Shown piece after piece: positions 50,351 through 58,838 of a stretch of 64,000 nucleotides of DNA; the stretch's first letter is position 1; each line of letters starts with the position of its first letter. Origin of the DNA: Bradyrhizobium hereditatis (lineage in GTDB: Bacteria; Pseudomonadota; Alphaproteobacteria; Rhizobiales; Xanthobacteraceae); assembly GCF_020329435.1 (NCBI RefSeq), contig NZ_JAGKJK010000013.1:124001-188000 (forward strand), given 5' to 3'. Under the pieces are notes generated by a model. It was not told the DNA's origin, did no database searches, and saw only the letters and a list, made by a program, of their open reading frames with translations. The translations under genes were made by a program, and so were the position numbers.

Positions 50351-50700
50351 CCAACTCCTCACATCATGTTGCAAGATCATTCGCTCAGTTCGATTGTCAC
50401 TTCGCGGGTCCGAGATTCCCGCTGATCACGCTGAACCTAGGTCTTTCGGGCGCTAAAGATTAGGTGATAGAAACTGATTGGAATCATTAGTGGAAGTTAT
50501 GAATGAACCGCCGTCGTCAACCTTCACCGGCATTCTCGCTGCTGGTTGAAGCTCTTCGGTATCGAGGGAAGTAAGCGGCACGTCCGCTTGTAGCCCATCG
50601 CGACATATTGCATCGCCGCACGACCTTGGTCGTTTTGTGGGTAAAGCGGAGATAGGTTTCAGCGCTTCACGAAACCAAGTTTGTGAGTACACGGCCTAGT
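50351..50700. other. Intergenic region upstream of the SDR pair
   Basis: No convincing gene. An open minus-strand frame at 50453-50692 lacks protein-like composition. The stretch 50453-50510 is AT-rich (GATTAGGTGATAGAAACTG, TGGAATCATTAG) and is the likely promoter of the SDR unit. The facing NTF2-like gene ends at 50701. Confidence 0.4.
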
Positions 50701-51075
50701 TTACGGAGGAGGCGGAGCCGGGCCGAAGAAACCGACGATCTTCACCAGACGGCCGTCGGGACCGATCTCGCCGAAATCGATCGAGGTGTCGCCGCAGGTT
50801 CCATCCGCGCGTACCAGCCGCCAGAGGAAACGGACCACATGGTGGTGGACATCAATACCGCTCATGAACTCCAGCCGCGCGCCGGGCCGGCTGGCTAGCA
50901 CTTCGCCGATCTTTGTCGCGAGCGCGTCGCGTCCGGCGAGTGAGACGTTCGGATCGAGATAAACGCCGGTGTCGCTCCAGCATTGCTCGAGCAAGGCGCG
51001 TCTGGCCGTATCGTCCGGCTCGTTCCACGCCGCCATGTATTGCGTAATGGTGTTCGCGATTGCGCTCTTGTCCAT
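50701..51075 (-). CDS. NTF2-like/SnoaL-type protein (1)
   Basis: A 124-residue protein with the cone-shaped alpha+beta NTF2 fold, by pattern: ITQYMAAWNEPDDTARRALL, then a beta-rich half with GIDVHHHVVRFLWRLV. Members include hydroxysteroid isomerase-like enzymes and many proteins without known activity. The start at 51075 is preferred over an upstream ATG as it gives the typical helical N-terminus. It is divergent from the XRE regulator gene, 114 bp away, which probably controls it. Confidence 0.8.
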   Translation of the reverse strand: MDKSAIANTITQYMAAWNEPDDTARRALLEQCWSDTGVYLDPNVSLAGRDALATKIGEVLASRPGARLEFMSGIDVHHHVVRFLWRLVRADGTCGDTSIDFGEIGPDGRLVKIVGFFGPAPPPP

Positions 51076-51189
51076 CGATGCTGTCCTTGAACTTCGGCCC
51101 CTATGGGGTTCACTCTGCAAGGAATTGCGCGGCTCGTCACTTACATCAGAGGTAATTGCCGTCTTGATGCGATGCTCTAGATTGTCGGC

Positions 51190-52014
51190 ATGGCTGCTTC
51201 AGACACAAACTCGCACGAGATCCCGGCTGGACAGTTCAGCCGCCTGCTCAAGCATTGGCGCAGCGTTCGTCGGCTGACCCAGATCGAACTGGCGGCGGAC
51301 GCCAACGTATCGGCCCGGCATCTGTGCTTTCTGGAGACCGGCCGGTCGCAGCCGAGCCGCGAGATGGTGCAGCTACTCGGCAGCGCGCTCGACCTGCCGC
51401 TCGAGGAGCGCAATGCCCTGCACGTCGCCGCAGGCTTCGTGCCGCCCTATGGCGACAAGGGGCTGGCGGCTGAAAATCTGCAGCCGGTGCGGCAGGCGCT
51501 GGACTTCATCTTAAGGCAGCAGGAGCCCTATCCGGGGATCGTGATCGACGGGCACTGGGACGTTCGCATCCGCAATCAGGCGTCGGCGCGTCTGCTCAAG
51601 CCGTTTCGCGATTCATACGAGATGGAAAACCACCTTGCCGACAATGCCATGCACGTCGTTTTTCACCCAAAGGGCCTGCGCCAGTTCATGCTGAATTGGG
51701 ACGAGTTCGCACGGCAGTTGATCCAGATCCTGCACCGCGATGTCGCGCAAGGCAGCCGTGCTGCGGCGGAGCTGCTCGATGAGATCATGGCCTATCCCGG
51801 GCTGTCGGCCGACTGGCGGCTGCCGCGCCATCAGCAGGCCTCCTCGCCGGTCATGACGATGCAGCTTGCGAAGGGTGACTACCGTCTTGCCTTCTTTTCC
51901 ACTTTCACGACGCTCGCGATGCCGACCGACGCGGCGCTGCAACAGATCAAGATCGAGTGCTTCTTTCCGGCTGACGATGCGACCGCCGAAAAGGCGCGCC
52001 AGCTGGCCCTCTGA
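51190..52014 (+). CDS. XRE-family regulator with MmyB-type ligand domain
   Basis: A 274-residue transcription factor. The helix-turn-helix covers about residues 18-70 (LLKHWRSVRRLTQIELAADANVSARH, in which LTQIELAADANVS is the recognition unit), and the C-terminal MmyB-like ligand-binding domain about 105-265 (PVRQALDFILRQQEPYPGIVIDG, then HPKGLRQFMLNW). Such regulators usually control a neighbouring oxidoreductase or SDR gene. The divergent NTF2-like gene and the downstream NTF2-like gene (18 bp away) are the obvious targets. Confidence 0.9.
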   Translation: MAASDTNSHEIPAGQFSRLLKHWRSVRRLTQIELAADANVSARHLCFLETGRSQPSREMVQLLGSALDLPLEERNALHVAAGFVPPYGDKGLAAENLQPVRQALDFILRQQEPYPGIVIDGHWDVRIRNQASARLLKPFRDSYEMENHLADNAMHVVFHPKGLRQFMLNWDEFARQLIQILHRDVAQGSRAAAELLDEIMAYPGLSADWRLPRHQQASSPVMTMQLAKGDYRLAFFSTFTTLAMPTDAALQQIKIECFFPADDATAEKARQLAL

Positions 52015-52032
52015 CAACCCCGGAAGATCGAG

Positions 52033-52509
52033 ATGCAGACTTCCTTGCGTGATCATCAATCGCCGGCCGTGATGGACGAACTGCGCGCGCTAAATGCCCG
52101 CTTCATCCATAATTTCGTGACCAGCGATGTGGCCTCGCACGACGCCATTCTGCATCCCAGCTTCATCAACATCTGGCCCACCGGCCAGCGCTGGGATCGC
52201 GCGACCTATCTGAAATACTGGGCGACCGCCTTCGATCCCAAAGTCATCGTCTACTGGGACGTCCGCGACGAGCTCATCACTGTCATCGGCGACGTGGCGC
52301 TGGTGCGCTCCACCAACAAGCACATCCGCCGCCGCGACGGCAATGAAGTGACCGGCATGACCATGTATACCGACACCTATCTGTTCGAGAACGGCGCGTG
52401 GAAATGCATTCAGGCCCAGCTCACGGCGGTGGCGCCCGAGCACTATCCCGCCGACGATACGATCGTCAGCGTCTATATCGAGGGAAAGATTCAGCCGCGA
52501 CCGAGTTGA
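52033..52509 (+). CDS. NTF2-like protein (2), DUF4440-type
   Basis: A 158-residue NTF2-like protein: LRALNARFIHNFVTSDVASHDAILHPSF is the helical N-terminal part and a C-terminal half rich in beta strands (VIGDVALVRSTNK, TGMTMYTDTYLFENG) follows. It lies 18 bp after the XRE gene on the same strand, probably cotranscribed. Function not assigned; a role as a small isomerase, cyclase or ligand binder is possible. Confidence 0.8.
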   Translation: MQTSLRDHQSPAVMDELRALNARFIHNFVTSDVASHDAILHPSFINIWPTGQRWDRATYLKYWATAFDPKVIVYWDVRDELITVIGDVALVRSTNKHIRRRDGNEVTGMTMYTDTYLFENGAWKCIQAQLTAVAPEHYPADDTIVSVYIEGKIQPRPS

Positions 52510-52593
52510 ACTGCGAACGGGTACTCCACCGACCGGGGGTGGACGGCGCGGGGGCATGCCGTTAACGTCCGGGTTTCCCCATGAGGAACCGCC

Positions 52594-53211
52594 ATGTTCA
52601 AGCTCTACTACGCCCCCGGCACCTGCGCGCTGGCTTCACATATCACGCTGGAAGAGGTTGGCGCGCCCTACACCGCCGAACGGCTGAACTTCAAGGAGAA
52701 CCAGCAGAACAGTCCGGAATATCTCAAGATCAATCCCAAGGGCCGGGTGCCTGCGCTGGTGACGGACAATGGGGTGCTGACCGAGACGCCGGCGATCCTT
52801 GCGTACATTGCGCAGAGCTTTCCGGACGCGAAGCTCGTGCCGCAGGATGTCTTTGCATTCGCGCAGGTGCAGTCGATCAACAGCTATCTCTGTTCCACCG
52901 TGCATGTCGCGCACGCCCACAAGATGCGCGGGGCGCGCTGGGCGACCGAGGAGACGTCGTTCGCCGATATGAAGCGCAAGGTGCCGGAGACGATGACCGC
53001 GTGCTTTACGCTGATCGAGCGCGATATGGTCAGAGGACCGTGGGTGATGGGCGAGCAGTACACGATCTGCGATCCCTATCTCTACACCATCGCGGGCTGG
53101 CTGGAGGGCGACGGCGTCGACCTGTCCAAGCTGCCGAAGGTCGTCGCGCATCGCAAGCGGATGGAAGAGCGGTCGGCGGTAGCGACGGTGCTGGCGGAGG
53201 AGAGGGCGTAG
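52594..53211 (+). CDS. Beta-class glutathione S-transferase
   Basis: A 205-residue GST. The thioredoxin-like N-terminal domain begins MFKLYYAPGTCALASHITLE with Cys11, the characteristic residue of beta-class enzymes, then NPKGRVPAL (cis-Pro) and LTETPAIL (glutathione-binding Glu-Thr/Ser). The helical C-terminal domain covers about 90-200. It likely conjugates or reduces electrophiles with glutathione. The gene stands between the NTF2-like gene and repeats. Confidence 0.92.
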   Translation: MFKLYYAPGTCALASHITLEEVGAPYTAERLNFKENQQNSPEYLKINPKGRVPALVTDNGVLTETPAILAYIAQSFPDAKLVPQDVFAFAQVQSINSYLCSTVHVAHAHKMRGARWATEETSFADMKRKVPETMTACFTLIERDMVRGPWVMGEQYTICDPYLYTIAGWLEGDGVDLSKLPKVVAHRKRMEERSAVATVLAEERA

Positions 53212-53219
53212 AATTCAGC

Positions 53220-53253
53220 TCGTAGGGTAGGCAAAGCGAAGCGTGCCCACCAG
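53220..53253. repeat. Dispersed repeat, family D, left end (copy 2)
   Basis: TCGTAGGGTAGGCAAAGCGA and AGCGTGCCCACCAG match the start of the element at 31473 with two substitutions (AG for GG, AGCG for ACCG). The right end is not obvious here; a family B element follows 27 bp later. Confidence 0.5.
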
Positions 53254-53279
53254 TCCTCTCGCCAAAATGATATGTCAGA

Positions 53280-53384
53280 CCTCATCCTGAGGAGCACGCG
53301 GCAGCGTGCGTCTCGAAGGATGAATGCCACCAGCGGGGCCTCGTGGTTCGAGACGGCGCGTTCACGCCTCCTCACCATGAGGGT
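53280..53384. repeat. Dispersed palindromic repeat, family B, copy 1
   Basis: A 105-bp element bounded by CCTCATCCTGAGG and CCTCACCATGAGGGT. Internally GCGTCTCGAAGGATG and TGGTTCGAGACGGCGCG are near-inverse. A close copy lies at 56328. Confidence 0.85.
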
Positions 53385-53394
53385 TTGGCAGTTA

Positions 53395-54318
53395 CTATGC
53401 CGTTTTCCTCCCCGCCTGCTCCATCTCCCGCCCGATGCCGAGCATGATGTTGCGGAGCCAGATCGAGCCGGGGTCCATCTGGGCGCGGGTCGGATAGAAC
53501 ATGAATTGCTCGTCGATCCCGGGATCTAACGGCGGTGTGACCGTCGCGAGCGACAATTGCTTCGACAGCGCGGCAATCAGGCGGCGCGGCACGAAGGCCA
53601 CGAGATCGGTGCGCGCGGCGACATGCAGCGCCTCGAGATAGCCTGACACGACGAGGGCGATCCGCCGCTCGATGCCCTTGGGCCGCAGCCACATATCGAT
53701 CAGATCGTCGCTCTGGCCGCGGATCACGACAGCGACATGGCGTGCGTCCAGAAAGGTTTCGAGCCGCTTCAGCCGTGCGCCGACGGGATGGCCGCGCCGG
53801 ATGGCAAGCGCGTCGCTGTCGGTATAGAGCCGCTGCCGGTGGAAGCCGGTGAAGGCGTTGCCGATCGAGATCACGAGATCGATGGTGCGGGCGAATTCGG
53901 CGGTGAAGATCGCAGGGCCCCGCCACGGCACCACGTCGATACGCACGTTCGGCGCCAGTTTTGTGATTTTTTCCATCAGCGGCGGCATCAAGAGTTCGAC
54001 CGCCAGGTCCGGCATCATCAGGCGAAACTGGCGTTCGCTTCTTGCCGCGTCGAAATCGTCGGGAACGAAGAGCGAGCGCACCTGATCGAGGGTCTGCGCC
54101 AACGGTGCGCGCAACGCCTGCGCCCGTGGCGTCAGCTCCATTCGTGCGCCGGTTCTCACCAATAGCGGATCGCCGATCAGGTCGCGCAGCCGCTGCAGCG
54201 CGTGGCTCGTTGCCGGCTGCGACAGCCCGATCCGCATCGCGGCGCGACTGACATTGGCTTCGCGCAGCAGCGCGTCGAGCGCGACCAGGAGATTGAGGTC
54301 AAGCGAATTCAAATTCAT
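53395..54318 (-). CDS. LysR family transcriptional regulator
   Basis: A 307-residue LysR-type regulator. The N-terminal winged helix-turn-helix is LDLNLLVALDALLREANVS then AAMRIGLSQPATSHALQRLR; a substrate-binding domain covers about residues 90-300. It begins at MNLNSLDLN; an ATG 15 codons upstream lies in AT-rich promoter DNA. It resembles NodD/LinR-like LysR proteins in its N-terminal sequence. It diverges from an SnoaL-like gene 87 bp away, which is the probable target, responding to an unknown aromatic-like effector. Confidence 0.92.
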   Translation of the reverse strand: MNLNSLDLNLLVALDALLREANVSRAAMRIGLSQPATSHALQRLRDLIGDPLLVRTGARMELTPRAQALRAPLAQTLDQVRSLFVPDDFDAARSERQFRLMMPDLAVELLMPPLMEKITKLAPNVRIDVVPWRGPAIFTAEFARTIDLVISIGNAFTGFHRQRLYTDSDALAIRRGHPVGARLKRLETFLDARHVAVVIRGQSDDLIDMWLRPKGIERRIALVVSGYLEALHVAARTDLVAFVPRRLIAALSKQLSLATVTPPLDPGIDEQFMFYPTRAQMDPGSIWLRNIMLGIGREMEQAGRKTA

Positions 54319-54405
54319 GGAATGAATATATATTATACCGACTATCAATTGGAAGAATGCCATCTGGCGCGCAATGATCGCACATCAGATCAAGGAGAAG
54401 CCGCC
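54319..54405. promoter_or_regulatory. Divergent LysR/SnoaL promoter region
   Basis: 87 bp, AT-rich (GAATATATATTATACCGAC) in an otherwise GC-rich setting. It must contain the promoters and the LysR binding site. AAGGAG at 54392-54397 is the ribosome-binding site of the SnoaL-like gene. Confidence 0.5.
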
Positions 54406-54840
54406 ATGGGCGCAGCAGAGAACAAGAAGCTAGTGCAGCAGGTCTATACGGATTCCGCCAATCGCAGCGGAACGACCTTTCTCGACAATATCGCCGAGGA
54501 TGTCACCTGGATCGTCACCGGCCAGTATTCCTGGTCGGGCGAATTCAGGGGGCGTGAGGCCATCAATAACGGCCTGATGGGTCATCTGCGATCGCTGCTT
54601 GCCTCCGGGCGTCCGCGCACGGTGGCGTTCAACTTTATCGCGGAGGGCGATTATGTCGTGGTCGAAGCCCGCGGCGACAACGTCACCAAGTCGGGGGAAC
54701 GCTACGACAATCAGTACTGTATGGTCTGGCGAATCGAGAACGGCAAGATCAAGGAGATCAAGGAATATTGCGACTCCGCGCTGGTCGAGCGTGTGCTCGG
54801 ACCGTTCCCCGCTGAGCGAAAGCTCGCCGCCGTAGTTTGA
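54406..54840 (+). CDS. SnoaL/NTF2-like protein (3), probable LysR target
   Basis: A 144-residue NTF2-fold protein (NKKLVQQVYTDSANRSGTTF, then WIVTGQYSWSGEFRGREAIN, and YCMVWRIENGKIKEIKEY, the usual strand-turn-strand of SnoaL-like and ketosteroid isomerase-related proteins). The start at 54406 follows AAGGAG by eight bases. Related proteins isomerise, cyclise or hydrolyse small molecules; this one is unassigned. It ends before a bidirectional terminator. Confidence 0.85.
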   Translation: MGAAENKKLVQQVYTDSANRSGTTFLDNIAEDVTWIVTGQYSWSGEFRGREAINNGLMGHLRSLLASGRPRTVAFNFIAEGDYVVVEARGDNVTKSGERYDNQYCMVWRIENGKIKEIKEYCDSALVERVLGPFPAERKLAAVV

Positions 54841-54872
54841 AGCCGCGCATGAGATGGCTGGGCCGATAAATG

Positions 54873-54902
54873 AAAAGCGGCGCCCGCGAGGGCGCCGCTT
54901 TT
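54873..54902. terminator. Bidirectional intrinsic terminator
   Basis: A perfect 13-bp stem (AAAAGCGGCGCCC/GGGCGCCGCTTTT, loop GCGA), with an A-run on one side and a T-run on the other, separates the converging SnoaL-like and GST genes and serves both. Confidence 0.9.
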
Positions 54903-54918
54903 GCTTGAATAAGCCCGG

Positions 54919-55605
54919 TCAGGCGGCCTTCACGGACATGTGCTTGAACATGTTGCTGCGGGCCTCGTCGTCCATCTCGGCCTTGAACTTGAACTTATCC
55001 TTGAGCGCGATCGCCTTGGCCGCGGCGGGACGGGCCGAGATCTCGTCGACCAGCCGCTTGACGTTGGGATACTTCGCCGCTGCGTCCTCGCCCATGATGA
55101 AGGCCATCATGCGGGCCCAGCCCCAGACATCCATGTCGACGATGGTATAGGTGTCGCCGACCATGTAGCGGCGCTTGGCGAGGTGGTCGTTGAGAATGCC
55201 GTAATGCCGCTGCGCCTCGTATTGGTAGCGGTTATGGGCGTAGTCGATCTTCTCCGGCGCAAAATGCTTGAAGTGCACGGCCTGGCCGGAAAAGGGGCCG
55301 ACACCGGTGGCGGCAAACATCAGCCATGACAGCAATTCGCCGCGGCTCGCCGGCGTATTCGCAGGGAGAAACTTGCCGGTCTTTTCGGCGAGATAGAGCA
55401 GGATGGCGTTGCTGTCGAACACCTTGACGCCGTCATCGTCGATCGCCGGCACCTTGGCGTTCGGATTGATGGCGAGATATTCCGGCTTGAACTGGTCGCC
55501 CTTGCGCGTGTCGACCGCGACCGGCTCATAGGCGATGCCGGCTTCCTCGAGGAAGAGCGCGACCTTGGTCGGATTGGGCGATCCGTTGAAGTAGAATTTG
55601 AGCAT
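54919..55605 (-). CDS. Glutathione S-transferase family protein (Nu/YfcG-like)
   Basis: A 228-residue GST. The N-terminus MLKFYFNGSPNPTKVALFLE has the Ser-Pro-Asn of Nu-class/YfcG-like enzymes, NPNAKVPAI supplies the cis-Pro, and VFDSNAIL the glutathione-binding Asp-Ser. The C-terminal helical domain continues to residue 225. Such proteins often have disulfide reductase or peroxidase rather than transferase activity. The start at 55605 places the first strand at the N-terminus. Confidence 0.9.
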   Translation of the reverse strand: MLKFYFNGSPNPTKVALFLEEAGIAYEPVAVDTRKGDQFKPEYLAINPNAKVPAIDDDGVKVFDSNAILLYLAEKTGKFLPANTPASRGELLSWLMFAATGVGPFSGQAVHFKHFAPEKIDYAHNRYQYEAQRHYGILNDHLAKRRYMVGDTYTIVDMDVWGWARMMAFIMGEDAAAKYPNVKRLVDEISARPAAAKAIALKDKFKFKAEMDDEARSNMFKHMSVKAA

Positions 55606-55744
55606 TTTGGAAATTTTCTCCCATTGCTTCTTGCAGGCAGGCTTGTTGCGGATTCCGGATACCGACGGCGGCGCCACCGGATCGCACGTTCTTGCGCAAA
55701 TTTTTATAGCCTATGCAAGCGACGAGTTCGTGAGAAGCCGCGCG

Positions 55745-56071
55745 CTACGATATGAAAAGACCGACCATACCGGCGACCGCAAGCGCCGCGCCGGAAGCAA
55801 TCATCGTCGATGCAAAGCGAATCTCAGAACGCAGAGCGGTGCGTTGCCCCGCGCGCTCCGATCCTCGCGCATAGCCGTGGACGATGATCTGCTCGCTGAA
55901 GGCGCCGCTGGCATCGAGAATGTCGGTCAAACCGGCGCAGGCAATCAGGATGCCGAGGATGACCAATCCGGCGGGCCCCAGCAAACTAAACAGCAGCATT
56001 GGAAACAAGCCGATCAGGAAGACCGGCAGCAGCGGCAGCACAATGAGGGACTCGGAGCCTCGGGTGCGCAT
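55745..56071 (-). CDS. Hypothetical small membrane protein
   Basis: A 108-residue protein with strongly hydrophobic segments at about 9-48 (LIVLPLLPVFLIGLFPMLLF, then LVILGILIACAGLTDIL) and 90-107 (MIASGAALAVAGMVGLFIS), and a polar loop between. I do not recognise the family. An AT-rich promoter-like stretch (about 56092-56106) lies upstream of the ATG. Confidence 0.6.
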   Translation of the reverse strand: MRTRGSESLIVLPLLPVFLIGLFPMLLFSLLGPAGLVILGILIACAGLTDILDASGAFSEQIIVHGYARGSERAGQRTALRSEIRFASTMIASGAALAVAGMVGLFIS

Positions 56072-56327
56072 CGGTGCAATCTCTTACGGAAAATAAATAT
56101 ATCTTAAAATGAGGGCGAAAAGGCGCTTTTCCACCTGCGTGCATCACACGGCTGCCATGCCAGCCGGTCACGCCGGCTGCGCGAAGTCGGGGCGGCGGCA
56201 TTTCGCGTTCGATTCACGCGCCGTAAACCATATGCACGCTGCGGCGCATTGGCGCGGCCAGTGCTCGTGCCAGAACGCTCGGTCAGGGGTGTCGAGGTTA
56301 ATTGTCTTCGTCATGGCCGCTCAAGTC

Positions 56328-56427
56328 CCTCATCCTGAGGAGCCCGCGGAGCGGGCGTCTCGAAGGATGTAGGCCACAGACGGGCCTCATGGTTCGAGAC
56401 GCGCTTCGCGCTCCTCACCATGAGGGT
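56328..56427. repeat. Dispersed palindromic repeat, family B, copy 2
   Basis: A 100-bp element with CCTCATCCTGAGGAGC, GCGTCTCGAAGGATG, TGGTTCGAGACGCGC and CCTCACCATGAGGGT in the same order as the copy at 53280. It lies just downstream of the ccrM stop. The rest of the 56072-56444 gap holds no gene I can support. Confidence 0.85.
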
Positions 56428-56444
56428 CTAATGACGCAGTACGT

Positions 56445-57578
56445 TCACCCCGCCGCCATCTCGGAGCGGATTTCGGCGCGCAGCTCGTCGATCAGCTTGA
56501 GGCCGTTCTTGGTCTCGACGTGCCAGAAGGTCCAGCCGTTGCAGGCGGGCGAGCCCTGGGCGACCGCGCCGATGCGGTGGATCGAGCCGACCTTGTCGCC
56601 GAGCATGATGGCGCCGTCGGCGCGGACCAGCGCGCCGTGCCGCTTCTTGGAATCGACGAGTTTGGTGCCGGGCGGGATCATGCCGCGTTCGATCAGTTCG
56701 GAGAACGCCACGCGGGGCGCCTCGCGCGCGGTCATGAACGGCGCCAGCGTCGCTTCGGGCAGCGGTTCGACCGCCGCGATGCGCGCTTCGGCGGCCTTCG
56801 CGTAGGTCTTGTCGCGCTCGAATCCGATGTAGCGGCGGCCGAGACGTTTTGCCACGGCGCCGGTGGTTCCGGTACCGTTGAAGGGATCGATCACGAGATC
56901 GCCAGGCTTCGACGACGACAGCAGCACGCGCGCCAGGAGGCCCTCGGGCTTCTGGGTCGGGTGAACTTTCTTGCCATCGGCGCCCTTGAGGCGCTCTTCG
57001 CCAGTACAAAGTGGGATCAGCCAGTCGGAACGCGCCTGGACGTCCTCGTTGGCGGCCTTCAGGGCTTCATAATTGAAGGTGTAACCTTTGGCCTTCTCGT
57101 CGCGCGCCGCCCAGATCATTGTTTCATGGGCGTTGGTGAAACGGCGGCCGCGGAAATTCGGCATCGGATTGGTCTTGCGCCAGACGATGTCGTTGAGAAC
57201 CCAGAAGCCGAGGTCCTGCATGATCGCGCCGACGCGGAAGATGTTGTGATAGGAACCGATCACCCACAGCGTCGCCGACGGTTTCATCACGCGGCGGCAG
57301 GCGAGCAGCCAGGCGCGGGTGAAATCGTCATAGGCTGCGAACGACGAAAACTTGTCCCAGTCGTCGTTGACGGCATCGACATGGGATTCGTCGGGGCGCT
57401 TGAGTTCGCCCTTCAGCTGCAGATTATATGGAGGGTCTGCGAACACCAGATCGACCGAACCGGCCGGCAACTTCGACATCTCGGCGACGCAATCGCCGAC
57501 GACGATACGAGTGCTGGAGTCAGACTCAAATTTGGTGCGGGGCGCCCTTGCAGACGCCCCGCGACGCGACACAACCAT
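56445..57578 (-). CDS. ccrM: Cell-cycle DNA adenine methyltransferase CcrM (GANTC)
   Basis: A 377-residue beta-class N6-adenine methyltransferase. DPPYNLQLKG (catalytic motif IV, about 48-57) precedes DPFNGTGTTGAVAKRLGRRY (S-adenosylmethionine motif I), the order expected for CcrM, and a C-terminal RAMA-like extension of about 90 residues ends the protein. CcrM methylates GANTC at the end of replication in alphaproteobacteria and so sets cell-cycle transcription. Five GANTC sites lie in or just before its first codons. A TTAACC half-site near 57672 could bind CtrA, which is speculative. I found no strong ribosome-binding site. Confidence 0.95.
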   Translation of the reverse strand: MVVSRRGASARAPRTKFESDSSTRIVVGDCVAEMSKLPAGSVDLVFADPPYNLQLKGELKRPDESHVDAVNDDWDKFSSFAAYDDFTRAWLLACRRVMKPSATLWVIGSYHNIFRVGAIMQDLGFWVLNDIVWRKTNPMPNFRGRRFTNAHETMIWAARDEKAKGYTFNYEALKAANEDVQARSDWLIPLCTGEERLKGADGKKVHPTQKPEGLLARVLLSSSKPGDLVIDPFNGTGTTGAVAKRLGRRYIGFERDKTYAKAAEARIAAVEPLPEATLAPFMTAREAPRVAFSELIERGMIPPGTKLVDSKKRHGALVRADGAIMLGDKVGSIHRIGAVAQGSPACNGWTFWHVETKNGLKLIDELRAEIRSEMAAG

Positions 57579-57597
57579 GACTCAATGACTCTGACTC
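57517..57597. promoter_or_regulatory. Cluster of five GANTC sites around the ccrM start
   Basis: GANTC occurs at 57517, 57523, 57579, 57587 and 57593; three lie within the 19 bp just upstream of the start codon and two in codons 18-21. In Caulobacter methylation of such sites near ccrM influences its own transcription, so a similar autoregulatory role is likely. Confidence 0.65.
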
Positions 57598-57857
57598 AGG
57601 CGACGCTGTCGGCGACGCGGGACTAAACAACCGACTGGCGATACATTGACCCCGCAAAGTAAAAATCGACTTAACCAGCGATGCGATGATCAGAGAATGC
57701 GCAGAGATATCATCGGCAAGAATGCCAGCAGAGATTGCGTCGCCTTGCGCACTAGGCAATTTTTGCCGGGCGGGTTATTGATTAATGAAATGGAAATTCT
57801 ACGTGACTGCAGCGTTGGGATTTGAGCAAGCAGCCCTGGGGATGAGGACACAGCGCC

Positions 57858-58796
57858 ATGCGTTACGATGACTTCCGTCGCAGCGACAATATCGACGATC
57901 GTCGCGACGACGGCGGTGGATTTGGAGGCGGTGGCGGCGGCTTTGGCCTGCCGATGGGCGGCGGCGGACTTGGCATCGGCACCATCATCATCCTTGGCCT
58001 TGTCGGCTATGCCTTCGGCATCGATCCGCGCATTCTGATCGGCGGCGCCGAGATTTTGACCGGCGGCCACCAAGCGCCGACCTATCAGACCGATCGCAGG
58101 TCGGGTCCGGGGAAGACCGGCGCGCCGACGGATGAAGTCGGCAGCATGATCGCCGGCATCCTCGGCGAGATCGATGACCGCTGGAGCGAGATCTTCCAGT
58201 CGAGCGGACAAAATTATACAGGGCCGCGCATCGTGCTGTTCCGCAACGCCACCAATGGCGGCCGTTGCGGCATGGCGCAGTCGGCGATGGGGCCGTTCTA
58301 CTGCCCGCCGGACAAGCAGATCTTCCTCGATACCGCCTTCTTCCGCGAGGTCGAAACGCGCTTTCGCGGCTGCTCGGGCAGCGCCTGCAAGTTCACGGCG
58401 GCCTACATCATCGCGCATGAAGCGGGACATCACGTCCAGAACCTGCTCGGCATCCTTCCGCGCGTGACGCGGCTGCAGCAGCAGGCCGGCAGCAAGGCCG
58501 AAGCCAATGCGCTGCAGGTCAAGGTCGAGCTGCAGGCGGATTGCCTTTCCGGTGTCTGGGTCAACCGCGAGGCAAAGAAGCGTCCCGGCTTCATCGAGCC
58601 CGGCGATATCGACGCGGCGCTGAGGACGGCGACTGCGATCGGCGATGACACGCTGCAGCGGCGGTCGACGGGCAGAGTGGTGCCGGACAGCTTCACCCAC
58701 GGCTCGGCAGCCCAGCGCAAGCAATGGTTCATGACCGGCTACCAGCAGGGCACGGTGCAGGCCTGCAATACGTTTGCGCCGGGCGCTGTGAATTGA
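57858..58796 (+). CDS. Neutral zinc metallopeptidase (YpfJ-like)
   Basis: A 312-residue membrane-anchored protein. A Gly-rich N-terminal region is followed by one transmembrane helix (about 40-60, IGTIIILGLVGYAFGI) and a zinc-peptidase domain with HEAGHH at about 194-199 and ELQADCLSGVW supplying the distal Asp/Glu. Conserved cysteines (GGRCGMAQ, FYCPPD, RGCSGSACKF) suggest disulfides. The family (YpfJ) is widespread but not biochemically defined. No close operon partner. Confidence 0.9.
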   Translation: MRYDDFRRSDNIDDRRDDGGGFGGGGGGFGLPMGGGGLGIGTIIILGLVGYAFGIDPRILIGGAEILTGGHQAPTYQTDRRSGPGKTGAPTDEVGSMIAGILGEIDDRWSEIFQSSGQNYTGPRIVLFRNATNGGRCGMAQSAMGPFYCPPDKQIFLDTAFFREVETRFRGCSGSACKFTAAYIIAHEAGHHVQNLLGILPRVTRLQQQAGSKAEANALQVKVELQADCLSGVWVNREAKKRPGFIEPGDIDAALRTATAIGDDTLQRRSTGRVVPDSFTHGSAAQRKQWFMTGYQQGTVQACNTFAPGAVN

Positions 58797-58838
58797 GGAT
58801 GCCCTGGACAAGCCCGGGCACGACGAGAAGAAAAAGTC

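Noticed and set aside
50453..50692. A 79-codon minus-strand frame
   Set aside because: Its composition is not protein-like, no ribosome-binding site precedes it, and it overlaps the promoter region of the SDR pair.
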